From Streptomyces sp. PH10-H1 (lineage in GTDB: Bacteria > Actinomycetota > Actinomycetes > Streptomycetales > Streptomycetaceae), in the NCBI RefSeq assembly GCF_030063355.1, contig NZ_JASISZ010000002.1, forward strand, positions 181,220-245,219: 64,000 nucleotides of DNA. The letters run 5' to 3'. Positions 36,670 through 48,562 of this stretch are shown here, in pieces (position 1 is the stretch's first letter; the number at the start of each line of letters is the position of its first letter). The notes under the pieces are model-generated. The model was given only the letters and a program-made list of their open reading frames with translations, was not told the origin of the DNA and searched no databases. The position numbers and the translations under genes were made by a program.

Positions 36670-36690
36670 GTTGAGTGCCATAGACTCAAC
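36670..36690 (+). promoter_or_regulatory. HspR-binding site (HAIR) upstream of clpB
   Basis: GTTGAGT-N7-ACTCAAC matches the HAIR consensus at 12 of 14 positions and is a perfect palindrome. It ends 30 bp before the clpB start and also lies at the 5' end of the divergent PNPOx-fold gene. clpB belongs to the HspR regulon in S. coelicolor. Confidence 0.85.
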
Positions 36691-36719
36691 TTGACTGAGT
36701 GATCGGATAGGAGGTTCAG

Positions 36720-39377
<2,658 letters not shown>

Positions 39378-39505
39378 CGTGGAGCCCCCGGCGGACCCGA
39401 CGTCCGCCGGGGATCGGGCCGGGATCCGCCCGGGATCCGGCGGGGTTGCCAGACCCCTCCGCGGATGGGGGAGGATGGAAGAAACCGTATGAAGGGAAGT
39501 CCACG

Positions 39506-40075
39506 GTGAGCATCGATCCGTCCTCGATTCCTAATTTCGGGGGCCAGCCGGACCCCAAGCAGCCCGGCCCCGCTGCCAGCGCGGTCATCCCCGACCAGGA
39601 CCTGGTCAAGCAGCTGCTCGAACAGATGGAGCTGAAGTACGTCATCGACGACGAGGGCGACCTCGCGGCGCCGTGGGAGGAATTCCGCGCGTACTTCATG
39701 TTCCGCGGGGAGGAGGACCAGCAGATCTTCGCGGTCCGCACCTTCTACGACCGGCCGTACACGGTCGATGACAAGCCGCAGCTGCACGAGGTCATCGACG
39801 ACTGGAACCGCCGCACCCTGTGGCCGAAGGTCTACACCCACACGCATGACGACGGCTCAGTACGCCTCATCGGCGAGGCGCAGATGCTCATCGGCCTGGG
39901 CGTCAATCTGGAGCACTTCGTCTCCAGCACGGTCAGCTGGGTGCGCGCCTCGATCGAGTTCGACAAGTGGGTCGTGGAGACCCTCGGGCTCGAGAAGGAC
40001 CTGGACGCCGAGGGCGGCCCCAAGGACGACGGCAACGGCGACACCAACGGCGACACCTCCGGCGACCAGGCCTGA
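39506..40075 (+). CDS. YbjN-domain protein
   Basis: A 189-residue protein from GTG 39506, with GAAGGGAAG upstream. It starts SIDPSSIPNFGG. The YbjN domain is at about 45-165, with DLVKQLLEQMELKYVIDDEG, RAYFMFRGEEDQQIFAVRTF and VNLEHFVSSTVSWVRASIEF. It resembles type III secretion chaperones in fold. The C-terminal tail is acidic with repeated Gly-Asp-Thr/Asn units. The function is unknown. Confidence 0.85.
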   Translation: MSIDPSSIPNFGGQPDPKQPGPAASAVIPDQDLVKQLLEQMELKYVIDDEGDLAAPWEEFRAYFMFRGEEDQQIFAVRTFYDRPYTVDDKPQLHEVIDDWNRRTLWPKVYTHTHDDGSVRLIGEAQMLIGLGVNLEHFVSSTVSWVRASIEFDKWVVETLGLEKDLDAEGGPKDDGNGDTNGDTSGDQA

Positions 40076-40103
40076 CGTCGGCTGGATCAGACCGCCAGCC
40101 GGA

Positions 40104-41315
40104 TCAGATCGGCGCGGAGACGACCGTCAGCAGGTACGTCCCGTAGAAGAACGAGAGCCCGGCCAGCGCGGCCACCGCTACGGCGGCGGTGCGCGGCCGG
40201 GCTTTCGCCAGTGCCAGCGCGGCCGGGATCAGCAGCGGGAAGGCGGGGAGCAGGAAGCGCGGCTTGGATGCGAAGTAGTGCGAGCCGCCGAGGGCGATGA
40301 CGACGAGCACCACCGCGTAGACCGCCAGCGGCAGCGGGATCCGCTGCAGCAGTGCCAGCACGAGCAGCAGGAGCGCGGCGGCGGCGATCAGGACGACCAT
40401 GTAGTTCGCGAGCTGGCTGCTGCCGAGGATCAGACGCCTGACGTAGTCCAGGGCGTTGCGGCCGAAGTCGAAGTCCGAGCCCCAGCGGCTCTGGACGCCG
40501 AAGTAGCCCCGCGGCCCGCCGGTCTGCAGGCCCACCCAGCCGACGTACCCGGACCAGCCCAGCGGGGCCACGACCGCGCCCGCCCAGGCCGTCAGGTCCT
40601 GCGGCCGCCCCTCGCGGCGGCGCCGCCAGGCGTCGGCGACGACGGTGACGCATACGGCGACCGCCACCGCGATGCCGTTCGGGCGGGCCAGGCCGGCGAG
40701 TGACGCGAGCAGGCCTGCGGCGAGCCACCGGCGGGTGAGCAGCGCGTAGAGCGCCCAGGCGGCGCAGGCGGTCAGCACCGGCTCGGTGTACGCCATCGTC
40801 AGCACGATCGAGTGCGGCAGCAGCCCCCACAGCAGCACCAGGGCGATCCCGGCCCGCCGCCCGTACAGCCGCTCGCCGATCGCGTGGATCCCCCACGCGG
40901 CCAGGGCGGCCGCGAACCAGGCGATCAGCAGCGCCGAGTTGACCGGGCCGATGGGCAGCAGGGCGGAGAGGGCCCTGATCAGGGCCGGGTAGAGCGGGAA
41001 GAAGGCCAGATCGCTGAAGCTCCAGCCCTGCGTCGAGACGGAGGGGATGAACGTTCCGTAGCCCCATTCGGCGATGCGCTCGTACCACCGCGCGTCCCAG
41101 CTCTGGCCGAGCAGACTGCGCGGGTGCAGTCCCGCATGCAGCCCCCACACCGTGAGCAGTGCGGCTCCGGCCAGCCGGGCGGCGGCGAAGAGGATCAGTG
41201 CGGGGACGGCCCGGCGCAGGGAGCCGCGCCAGCCGCGGCCGCGGGCGCCGCCGGGCGGTGCGGCGGGCGCCTCGGTGGTTCGGGTGCTGGACGAGACCGG
41301 CTCGGCGGTGTGCAC
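40104..41315 (-). CDS. PIG-V-like membrane mannosyltransferase
   Basis: A 403-residue integral membrane protein with about ten helices. The first external loop has SWDARWYERIAEWGYGT, the Asp/Arg-rich site seen in GT-C and PIG-V type mannosyltransferases. Later come AYTEPVLTA and LARPNGIAVA, both typical of this family. It probably transfers a sugar from a polyprenyl-phosphate donor on the outer face. The N-terminal 35 residues are a disordered Thr/Pro/Gly lead. No partner gene is adjacent. Confidence 0.82.
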   Translation of the reverse strand: MHTAEPVSSSTRTTEAPAAPPGGARGRGWRGSLRRAVPALILFAAARLAGAALLTVWGLHAGLHPRSLLGQSWDARWYERIAEWGYGTFIPSVSTQGWSFSDLAFFPLYPALIRALSALLPIGPVNSALLIAWFAAALAAWGIHAIGERLYGRRAGIALVLLWGLLPHSIVLTMAYTEPVLTACAAWALYALLTRRWLAAGLLASLAGLARPNGIAVAVAVCVTVVADAWRRRREGRPQDLTAWAGAVVAPLGWSGYVGWVGLQTGGPRGYFGVQSRWGSDFDFGRNALDYVRRLILGSSQLANYMVVLIAAAALLLLVLALLQRIPLPLAVYAVVLVVIALGGSHYFASKPRFLLPAFPLLIPAALALAKARPRTAAVAVAALAGLSFFYGTYLLTVVSAPI

Positions 41316-41621
41316 CGTACCGCTCCTTTCGGGCCCGGTCGGGCTCGGTCGGGTCCACCCGGTCGCTCGGATCTGCTGGGACCGTCTGGGATCCGGTCCG
41401 ATCCGCTGGGAACTCCGGGAATGACGGTATGACTATGCGTGGATCGCCCGCGCGGATCGTGCCCCGGGCGTGCGCCGCGTCGCATTCCACCCGCTTGGCG
41501 GACGCCCTTGCCCGGGTCGCGGGCCAGGGGCATGCTGCATGGGAATAGCGTCGCAAAGGGGGCGCCGGGGCAGCTTCGTTGGGCGCGGGTGTGAGGCGCC
41601 GGTCGGTCGCGGGAAGCTCGC
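41316..41621. other. Divergent intergenic region
   Basis: About 305 bp between the divergent mannosyltransferase and GAF/ANTAR genes. It has short direct repeats of GGTCGGGTC type near 41338-41372. It presumably holds both promoters. No gene is seen. Confidence 0.4.
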
Positions 41622-43199
41622 ATGACGGATTCCAAGGTCACGGAACTGATCCGGGTGCTGGTTCTGAGCGGTGGTCAGGGACCGCCGCCGGGATGGACCG
41701 GACTCTGTGCGGACGTGCTCGGAGTCGACGGCATCGCCATCTCGGTGGCGATGGACGGCACAGAGCTGCTGTGGTTCAGCGACGAGCGGAGCGCGCAACT
41801 GGACGACCTCCAGTTCACCCTCGGCGAGGGCCCGAGTGTGGAGGCCACCCGCGACGGGTCGCTGAATCTGGAGACCAACCTGGACCGCCCGCTCGGGGAG
41901 CGCTGGCCGGCCTTCATCCCCGCCGCGGTGGAGGCAGGAGTGCTCGCCGTCTTCGCGTTCCCGCTGCGGCTCGGGGCGATCTGCTTCGGCGGGATGACCG
42001 GCCACCGCCGCCGGCCGGGGCCGCTGGGTGAGCAGGCGGTCTCCGACGCCCTGACGATCGCCGACGCCATGGCGGTCCATCTGTTGACGCTGGGGCCCCG
42101 GGAACCGGGGGCCACGACCGGGTACGGCGGCGGCCTCGCCGGCGGGTACGGCAATGTCGCCCGACACGGATACGGCAACGTCACCGGACACGGGTACGGC
42201 AACGTCGCCGGACCGGGATACTGGGGCGGATTCGCGGACCTGCACCGCGCGGAGGTGCACCAGGCGGCCGGAATCCTCAGCGTACGGCTCGATGTGCCGC
42301 TCCCTGAGGCCCTGGTGCGGCTGCGCGCCCACGCGTACACCTCGGACCGGCCGATCCTCGACGTCGCCCGGGCGTCGACAACCGTCTGCACCTGCCCCGC
42401 GACCCGGCGCCGTCATGACCGGCGTGACGGGCGGGGGACAGTACCTTCCGGAACATCCACGACAGCAGAGAGGAGGGCGGTCATGGAACGTGAACAGCGC
42501 CTGGCCGACACCTTCGTCGAGTTGGCGGACACGCTGATCGACGACTTCGACGTCATTGACTTCCTGCATCAACTGGCCACCCGGTGCGTGGAGTTACTGG
42601 AGGTGTCCGCCGCCGCGATCATGCTCGCCCTGCCCGGCGCCGACCTGCAGCCCGCCGCCGCCTCCGACCAGCGCGCAGAACTGTCCGATCTGCTGGCGCT
42701 GAACCGGCAGGAGGGCCCCGCACTCGACTGCTACCGCAGCGGGGCCCCGGTCGGACCGTTCGACATCTCCCGCACGACGCCGCAGTGGCCCGCCTTCGCC
42801 GGCCAGGCCCAGCAGGCCGGATACGGCATGGTCTGCGCACTGCCCCTGCGGCTGCGGCACGACGTGATCGGCTCACTGCTCCTGCTGCGCACCGATCCCA
42901 CCCCGCTCAGCCATTCCGAGGTCCGGCTGGCACAGGCCCTGGCCGACGCCGCCACGATCGGCATCCTGCACCAGCAGACGCTGCGCAGGCACGCCGCGCT
43001 CACCGCCCAGCTGCACACCGCCCTGCACAGCCGTATCGCGATCGAGCAGGCCAAAGGCATCCTGGCCGCCCGCTGGGAGACCACCGTGGACGAGGCCTTC
43101 AAGGCGATGCGCCGCCATGCCCGCGCCGAGCGCCGACTGCTCAGCGATGTCGCCCGCGACGTCGTCAACGGCGGACTCCAGCCGGAACGGGTCAGGTAG
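41622..43199 (+). CDS. GAF-ANTAR-GAF-ANTAR open frame, probable fusion of two genes
   Basis: A 525-residue open frame. The first half has a GAF-like sensor (about 15-145) and the start of an ANTAR domain (FADLHRAEVHQAAGILSVRL, about 205-245). The second half, from ATG 42483 behind GAGGAGGG, is a complete GAF (about 300-455) plus ANTAR (about 465-520, IAIEQAKGILAARWETTVDE). ANTAR domains bind RNA hairpins and antiterminate. The join of about 35 residues has composition unlike a domain. A shift near 42372 would give the first gene its own ending, VDNRLHLPRDPAPS, and a stop at 42416-42418. I read this as two adjacent genes joined by a one-base loss. Confidence 0.82.
   Translation: MTDSKVTELIRVLVLSGGQGPPPGWTGLCADVLGVDGIAISVAMDGTELLWFSDERSAQLDDLQFTLGEGPSVEATRDGSLNLETNLDRPLGERWPAFIPAAVEAGVLAVFAFPLRLGAICFGGMTGHRRRPGPLGEQAVSDALTIADAMAVHLLTLGPREPGATTGYGGGLAGGYGNVARHGYGNVTGHGYGNVAGPGYWGGFADLHRAEVHQAAGILSVRLDVPLPEALVRLRAHAYTSDRPILDVARASTTVCTCPATRRRHDRRDGRGTVPSGTSTTAERRAVMEREQRLADTFVELADTLIDDFDVIDFLHQLATRCVELLEVSAAAIMLALPGADLQPAAASDQRAELSDLLALNRQEGPALDCYRSGAPVGPFDISRTTPQWPAFAGQAQQAGYGMVCALPLRLRHDVIGSLLLLRTDPTPLSHSEVRLAQALADAATIGILHQQTLRRHAALTAQLHTALHSRIAIEQAKGILAARWETTVDEAFKAMRRHARAERRLLSDVARDVVNGGLQPERVR
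42369..42418 (+). other. Probable frameshift site joining two GAF/ANTAR genes
   Basis: In the frame starting at 42374 the codons read VDNRLHLPRDPAPS followed by TGA at 42416-42418, with GC-rich third positions and continuing the ANTAR C-terminal pattern. In the annotated frame the same bases give a Thr/Cys/Arg-rich run. One missing base at 42369-42374 would explain this. It could be a real mutation or a sequencing error. Confidence 0.65.
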
Positions 43200-43343
43200 T
43201 CCGGCCAACAGGTCGGGTAGTCCGACCGCACGCCACGCCCCTGCCGCCTCGCCTATCGTGAGCCGCCTGTCGGGCTCCGGCTCTGTGAAGAGCCCCGCTC
43301 CGGCTGTGAAGAGCCCCGGGAAGCTCAGGGAAGTGGGAGACGC

Positions 43344-44510
43344 ATGAGTGAGTGGAGTCCGGCCGCGCGGGTGCGAGGCGTCGGAACGTCGATCTTCACC
43401 GAGATGACGGAGCTGGCCAGACGCACCGGGTCCGTCAATCTGGGGCAGGGGGTACCGGAACTGGCCAGCCCGGGAACGCTGCTGAAGGACGTGGCGGACG
43501 CCGTGCTCGCCGGCAGCAACCAGTACCCGCCCGCCGTCGGCTTCCCGGCGCTGCGCACGGCCGTCGCGGAGCACCAGCTGCGGCGCTACGGGCTCGACTA
43601 CCGGCCGGACGGCGAGGTCCTGGTCACTACGGGCGCCACCGAGGCCATCGCGGCGGCGCTGCTCGCGCTGTGCGACCCCGGCGACGAGATCCTGGCCTTC
43701 GACCCCTGCTACGACGCCTATCCCGCCGCCGCCCGGCTCAGCGGCGCCAAGCTGGTCGGAGTCCCGCTGGAGGCCGACGGGGACGGCTTCGTCATGGACG
43801 CCGACGCGCTGCGCGCCGCCGTGACGCCGCGCACCCGCGTCCTGATGCTGAACACCCCGCACAACCCCACGGGCAAGGTGTTCACGGCCGCAGAACTGGA
43901 TGTGATCGCCGACGTGTGCCGGGAGCACTCGCTCACCGTGGTGACCGACGAGGTGTACGAGCACCTGGTCTACGACAGTTCCCCGCATCTGACGATCGCG
44001 GCGCTGCCCGGCATGCGGGAGCGGACGCTCGTCATCTCCTCGGCGGGCAAGACGTTCAACGTCACCGGCTGGAAGGTCGGCTGGATCTGCGGACCCGCCC
44101 CCCTCGTCGCGGCCGCCGGCTCCGTCAAGCAGTTCCTCACCTACGCCTCCGGCACGCCGTACCAGGAGGCGCTGGCCCGGATGCTCGGCTCCGTCGAGGA
44201 GTGGGCGGCGGAGCTGCGCGGCATCCTGCGCGGCAACCGCGACCTGCTGAGCGACGGCCTGACGCGGGCCGGCCTGCGCCCGTACCGCGCGGAGGCCGGG
44301 TACTTCCTGCAGGCGGACGTACGGCCCTGGGGCTACCCGGACGGCGTCCGGTTCTGCCGGGAGCTGCCGGAGCGCGCGGGTGTCGTCGCCATTCCGACCT
44401 CGGCCTTCTACCAGGGGCAGGGCGCCCCGCCCTGGCTGGTCCGATTTTCCTTCTGCAAGCGCGAGGAATCGGTACGCACCGCCGTCGGCCAGCTGGTGCG
44501 GGCGCGCTGA
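43344..44510 (+). CDS. PLP-dependent class I/II aminotransferase
   Basis: A 388-residue fold type I enzyme. NLGQGVPELASPGTLL is near the start, then the NTPHNPTGKVF motif (about 170-180), DEVYEHLVYD, the PLP lysine K236 in SSAGKTFNVTGWKVGW, and the substrate-carboxylate Arg in PWLVRFSFCKRE. It resembles kynurenine or methionine aminotransferases of the YbdL/KAT type. The kynurenine genes at 53-56 kb make a kynurenine role possible, but they lie 9 kb away. It appears monocistronic. Confidence 0.88.
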   Translation: MSEWSPAARVRGVGTSIFTEMTELARRTGSVNLGQGVPELASPGTLLKDVADAVLAGSNQYPPAVGFPALRTAVAEHQLRRYGLDYRPDGEVLVTTGATEAIAAALLALCDPGDEILAFDPCYDAYPAAARLSGAKLVGVPLEADGDGFVMDADALRAAVTPRTRVLMLNTPHNPTGKVFTAAELDVIADVCREHSLTVVTDEVYEHLVYDSSPHLTIAALPGMRERTLVISSAGKTFNVTGWKVGWICGPAPLVAAAGSVKQFLTYASGTPYQEALARMLGSVEEWAAELRGILRGNRDLLSDGLTRAGLRPYRAEAGYFLQADVRPWGYPDGVRFCRELPERAGVVAIPTSAFYQGQGAPPWLVRFSFCKREESVRTAVGQLVRAR

Positions 44511-44630
44511 GAACCACTGATCAGGCGCTGAAGCTCTGGACTTCCTCAACTCCGCTTTCGAGTCGATTCGGCGGGGGCATCACCGTCGCACAAAAGAAAG
44601 AAGCGCACGGACGAAGGTGAGGCGGGGGAA

Positions 44631-44903
44631 ATGAGCGGAGTCATCGTTGGCATCATCATCGCGGTCGTGCTGGTGGCCCTGATCGTCCGACGGGCCGGCG
44701 GACGGTCGGGCAAGCGGTCGTCGTGCCGGCACGCGAGCGGCAGCTCGGGCGCCGTGGCCGGCTCCTGGTGGGCGGGCAGCTCGGACGGCGGGAGCCACCA
44801 CGGCGGCGGCAGTCACCACTCGTGCGGCGGCGGGCATTCGTCCTGCGGCGGCGGCGGCTCCTCCTGCGGAGGTGGTGGAGGCTGCGGCGGCGGTGGCAGC
44901 TGA
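44631..44903 (+). CDS. Small membrane protein with Cys/His/Gly-rich tail
   Basis: A 90-residue protein. An N-terminal membrane helix (VIVGIIIAVVLVALIV) is followed by a basic stretch and a tail of Gly, Ser, His and Cys units (HHGGGSHHSCGGGHSSCGGG and onward). Spaced cysteines and histidines suggest metal binding, or an extreme low-complexity wall or membrane protein. GAGGCGGGGGAA precedes the ATG. I do not recognise a described family. Codon use fits the genome. Confidence 0.65.
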   Translation: MSGVIVGIIIAVVLVALIVRRAGGRSGKRSSCRHASGSSGAVAGSWWAGSSDGGSHHGGGSHHSCGGGHSSCGGGGSSCGGGGGCGGGGS

Positions 44904-44940
44904 CCAGGAGAATTGCATGCGGCTCATGCCAATTCGCATA

Positions 44941-44973
44941 TGCGCCCGGTGGAAGTGTCACCCGCCGGGCGCA
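44941..44973 (+). terminator. Terminator after Cys/His/Gly-rich protein gene
   Basis: A 9-bp perfect inverted repeat (44941-44949 with 44965-44973) is followed by GTTTTGG. It lies 38 nt after the stop codon. Confidence 0.65.
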
Positions 44974-45174
44974 GTTTTGGTGAACACCTGAACCGATACG
45001 CGCTCCTGGGGATGTAAAGCGCGTGCAGATGGGTAAAAAGGCTGAAGGCGCCCCGCGTTTCATGATTCCGTATCTACCGGACCCCACGTGGGCACGAGCA
45101 GACACACGTTCCCATCAGTCCACCAACTGGTGCGGGTCGGCCCATCATCCACTGCGTGCTTGCGGAGCCGACCC

Positions 45175-45696
45175 ATGCTCACCACTCTCCAGACCGCTTA
45201 CACCGATACCCGTGCCGGAGACCTGGCCTGGTGCCTGGGCAAGGAAGCGCTGCCCGCGCTCGCCGTGCTCGACCTCACGCTCAGCGGCGCGGGCCAGCCC
45301 CTCGTGCAGGTGCAGATGCGCCTGCTCGGTGCCTCCCATCAGGTCCTCGTCGAGTCCGAGGCCGGCGGTTGCTCGGAGACCGTCGCCTGCATCCCCGGAA
45401 GTCAGACTCCGCTCCCTTTTGGCGTCGCCAAGCGGATCGGCACATGGGACTACGAATTCGCGGCACGCGTGGAGACGCTCTCGCGCGGTTCCTTCGCGGG
45501 CCGGGCGCAGGAACTGCTCGCGCTCGTCGCGGATCATCCCCATGGGCTCGCGGGAACGTTTCCCGGTGATCCGCACGCGTTCACCGCGATGCTCGTCCAG
45601 CACAGCGAGGGCAGCGTTCGCTGGCGCACGTGGCACGCCTATCCCCAGGAAGGGCGATTGGTGGCGACGAGGTCGCGCGTCAGCGCGCTACCGTAG
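45175..45696 (+). CDS. DUF2617 family protein
   Basis: A 173-residue protein; the ATG at 45175 starts the conserved part, MLTTLQTAYTDTRAGDLAWC. The family has a single domain of unknown function found in actinobacteria, with LTLSGAGQPLVQVQMRLLGA, then WDYEFAARVETLSRG and VRWRTWHAYPQEGRLV at the end. It contains three cysteines. The last codons lie in the first unit of the 20-bp repeat array. The function is unknown. Confidence 0.82.
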   Translation: MLTTLQTAYTDTRAGDLAWCLGKEALPALAVLDLTLSGAGQPLVQVQMRLLGASHQVLVESEAGGCSETVACIPGSQTPLPFGVAKRIGTWDYEFAARVETLSRGSFAGRAQELLALVADHPHGLAGTFPGDPHAFTAMLVQHSEGSVRWRTWHAYPQEGRLVATRSRVSALP

Positions 45697-45780
45697 TCGT
45701 CAACGCGCTTCCGCAGTTGTCAACGCGCTTCTGCAATCGGCAGCGTGCTTCCGCAGTTGTCAACGCGCTTGCGAAGTGCG
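45681..45780 (+). repeat. Five tandem copies of a 20-bp repeat
   Basis: Five consecutive 20-bp units with the shape CAACGCGCTTCCGCAGTTGT, differing at a few positions each, span exactly 100 bp. The first unit includes the DUF2617 stop codon, the rest is intergenic before the spermidine synthase-like gene. There are no spacers between units, so it is not a CRISPR array. Confidence 0.88.
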
Positions 45781-45891
45781 CCTCCGCGAGCCGCATCGGT
45801 GCCCAAAGCGCCGTCTTACGCCGTCAAGTGCCCTCAAAATGCACCCCTGTGGGTGACAAATGCGGCAGCAAGCCTGGCATAGCGTTCATTC

Positions 45892-47481
45892 ATGATCGAC
45901 CAGTCGCGCCGCCGGCCCGCCGTGCGGCTTCCCGTACCGGTCGGCCCGGCCCGTGCACTGGTCCTCGCCGCCGTCTTCGTCTGTGCCGCCTGCGGGCTGG
46001 TCTACGAGCTCGAACTCGTCGCCCTCGCCTCGTATCTGGTCGGCGACTCCGTCACCCAGGCATCCGTCATCCTGTCGGTGATGGTCTTCGCCATGGGCGT
46101 CGGCTCGCTGCTCGTCAAGAAGATACGGTGCGTCGCGGCGGTCGGCTTCGCATCCGTGGAGGCGGCTCTCGCGCTCGTCGGCGGGCTCTCGGTGATGGCA
46201 CTGTACGCGTGCTTCGCCTGGTTCGGGATGGCGCGCCCGGCGATGATCGCCTGCGCGTTCGCCATCGGGGTGCTGGTCGGCGCCGAGATCCCGCTGCTCA
46301 TGACGCTCATCCAGCGGATCCGCCGGCAGGACGCGAGCCGTGCCGTCTCCGACCTCTTCGCCGCGGACTATGTCGGCGCGCTGGCCGGCGGGCTCGCCTT
46401 CCCGTTCATCCTGCTGCCGGCGTTCGGTCAGCTCACCGGCGCGCTCGTCACCGGCGCCGTCAACGCGGCGGCGGGCGGCGCGATGGTGCTGTGGCTGTTC
46501 CGCGGCGACCTCACCGCGCGCGCCCGCAACTGGCTGCTGGTGGCCAACCTCGGGGTGCTGGCGGTGCTCGCCACCGCCGCCGTCACGGCCGGACCGTTCG
46601 AAACGGCCGCGCGGCGCGCCGTGTACGGAGGCGATGTACGCGTCGCCGAGCAGACCGACGTACAGGAAATCGTCCTCACCGGGGGCGCCGGCGCCCCGGT
46701 GCAGCTCTTCTTCGACGGGCGGCTGCGAGTCTGCGGCGCCGACGAATACCGCTATCACGAGGCGCTGGTCCACCCCGCGATGACCGGCCCGCACGCCCGA
46801 GTCCTCGTCCTCGGCGGCGGGGACGGCCTGGCCGTGCGCGAGGTCCTCCGCTACCCGGACGTCTCCTCGGTGACCGTCGTCGACCTCGACGGCGAACTCG
46901 TCCGGCTCGCCAGCACTGATCCGGAACTCGTCGCGCTCAACCACCGCGCCTACCGCGACCCGAGAGTCCACTCCATCACCGCCGATGCCTTCGACTGGCT
47001 CAGGGCCGGCCGCCCGGGTCCTTACGACGTGATCCTCGCCGACCTGCCCGACCCCGGGATCTCGCGCAGCGCGAAGCTGTACTCCGAGGAGTTCTACGGT
47101 CTGGCCGGCCGGGCGCTGGCCCGGGACGGGCGGCTCGCCGTCCACGCGGGCTCGCCGAGCGCGGCGCGGCACACGTACTGGACGATCGACGCCACGCTGC
47201 GCGCCACGGGGCTGCTCACGGGGCCGTACCTGACCGGCGGCCGGGACTGCGGCCCCCCGTCGGGCCCCGACCGCTGGTCGGGCCGGGCGGGTGACGGCCC
47301 CACCGACTGGGGCTTCGTCCTGGCCGCCCGCACCCAGCCCGACCTGCGCCTGCCCCCGAACGGCCCCCCACTGCGCTCACTGTCCCCCGCGGCCCTGCGA
47401 TCGCGGCGGCAGGCGGCCTGGGCCTCCCGCGAGCCCGGGCTGCAGCCCTCGACGCTGATGCGGCCGCGGGTGGGGGGCTGA
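45892..47481 (+). CDS. Membrane-anchored spermidine synthase-like protein
   Basis: A 529-residue protein. The N-terminal 230 residues have about seven membrane helices. The C-terminal half is a spermidine-synthase-like Rossmann domain: [31 protein letters not shown] for the nucleoside-thioether site, [11 protein letters not shown], and [11 protein letters not shown] as motif III. Bacterial proteins of this build are annotated as polyamine aminopropyltransferases, but a polyamine substrate is unproven. A Pro/Arg tail of about 60 residues ends it. Confidence 0.86.
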   Translation: MIDQSRRRPAVRLPVPVGPARALVLAAVFVCAACGLVYELELVALASYLVGDSVTQASVILSVMVFAMGVGSLLVKKIRCVAAVGFASVEAALALVGGLSVMALYACFAWFGMARPAMIACAFAIGVLVGAEIPLLMTLIQRIRRQDASRAVSDLFAADYVGALAGGLAFPFILLPAFGQLTGALVTGAVNAAAGGAMVLWLFRGDLTARARNWLLVANLGVLAVLATAAVTAGPFETAARRAVYGGDVRVAEQTDVQEIVLTGGAGAPVQLFFDGRLRVCGADEYRYHEALVHPAMTGPHARVLVLGGGDGLAVREVLRYPDVSSVTVVDLDGELVRLASTDPELVALNHRAYRDPRVHSITADAFDWLRAGRPGPYDVILADLPDPGISRSAKLYSEEFYGLAGRALARDGRLAVHAGSPSAARHTYWTIDATLRATGLLTGPYLTGGRDCGPPSGPDRWSGRAGDGPTDWGFVLAARTQPDLRLPPNGPPLRSLSPAALRSRRQAAWASREPGLQPSTLMRPRVGG

Positions 47482-47767
47482 CCGGGCTGCCGGCGGCGGG
47501 GCTGCGGGCAGCGGGCTCTCAGGGGTGCGGGCTCCGAGCCTCGGACTCTGGCTCAGGGGGACGGGCTCCAGGCCTCGGGCTCCGGGCTGCGGGCCCGGGG
47601 CGCGCGCGTGGGGCTGGGTGCGGGGCGGGTGGGGGCGGCCGGTGGCGGGCGATTCGGGACGCCGGCCCCTTTCCCGGCTGCCTTTCCCGGCTACCTGTCC
47701 GGCCGCCGCACCGGCTTGGCGGCGCAACCCGATGACCTGGGCAGCCGACGGTCGGTAGGCTCCCGGC
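47482..47767. other. Intergenic low-complexity region
   Basis: About 285 bp of very GC-rich sequence with many GGGCTC and CGGGCTGCGGG-like units. The frames lack plausible starts. It separates the spermidine synthase-like gene from the SRPBCC gene. Confidence 0.45.
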
Positions 47768-48562
47768 ATGGAGCATGAGGTGTTCGTTCCGGTCCTGACG
47801 GAAACCATTCGGCAGGCGCTCGCCGACCCGGCCCGCGTCGCCGCGAGCCTGCCCGGGTGGCAGTCCGATCCCGGTGAGGACGTCCTCACCGGGCGGCTGC
47901 GGCTGCGGGTCGGCGGTTCGACGATCACGTACCGCGGCTCCTTCCGCGTTACCCCGCGCGACGACGGGTTCGCCGTCGAGGGCGAGGGCACGGAGGCGCG
48001 CGGCACCAGCACCGTGAAATTCGCGCTCGGCATCCTCGTCGAGGACGTCGACCAGGCCGTACCCGGCACGATGCTGTCCTTCAACGGCAGCGTGTCGGCC
48101 GAGGGGCGGCTCGCCTCGTTCGACGACGGGACCAGGGCGGCCGCTGCCCGGCGGCTGTTCGACCGTTTCACCGCCGAACTGGCGGCCGGGCTCCCGGGAG
48201 TGCCGGAGGAACCCGACGTCGTCGACGGCATCGACGGGATCGACGGCGAGCAGGAACCCGAGCTGGCCGACGAGATCGCGCTGATCGAGGTCGATCTGAA
48301 CGACGTCGAGGTCGAGGTCCCCGAGACCGCGGCCGAGCTCGACGACCTCGAGCCTCCCGCCGAGGCCGCCCACGCCCGCCGTACCATGATCGGTCGCAGC
48401 GCGGAGGAGGTCGACCACGCCCCGCCCCGCGGCCGCTACGCCCCCGCGCCCTCGGCGGCGACCACGTCGACCACCGCGACCCTGCGCTGGGCCGCGCCCG
48501 CCGCCGCCGTACTCCTGGCCTCCGCCGTCGTCGTCGGCCGCGTCCTGCGCCGCCGCCGCTAG
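47768..48562 (+). CDS. SRPBCC/CoxG-like protein with C-terminal membrane anchor
   Basis: A 264-residue protein. The N-terminal 140 residues look like a CoxG-type SRPBCC domain: FVPVLTETIRQALADPARVA, then LRVGGSTITYRGSFRV, then GTSTVKFALGI. An acidic linker follows (about 145-200). The C-terminus has a membrane helix (AAPAAAVLLASAVVVGRVL) and an Arg tail. This puts the domain on the cytoplasmic face. CoxG family members assist carbon-monoxide dehydrogenase, but no such genes are nearby, so the role is open. Confidence 0.75.
   Translation: MEHEVFVPVLTETIRQALADPARVAASLPGWQSDPGEDVLTGRLRLRVGGSTITYRGSFRVTPRDDGFAVEGEGTEARGTSTVKFALGILVEDVDQAVPGTMLSFNGSVSAEGRLASFDDGTRAAAARRLFDRFTAELAAGLPGVPEEPDVVDGIDGIDGEQEPELADEIALIEVDLNDVEVEVPETAAELDDLEPPAEAAHARRTMIGRSAEEVDHAPPRGRYAPAPSAATTSTTATLRWAAPAAAVLLASAVVVGRVLRRRR

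Noticed and set aside
45681..45780. 20-bp repeat array considered as CRISPR
   Set aside because: The units abut one another without spacers, and no cas gene is nearby.
46340..46783. Alternative-frame ORFs within the spermidine synthase-like gene
   Set aside because: Low-complexity Ser/Arg/Pro-rich translations, typical of out-of-frame reading of GC-rich genes.
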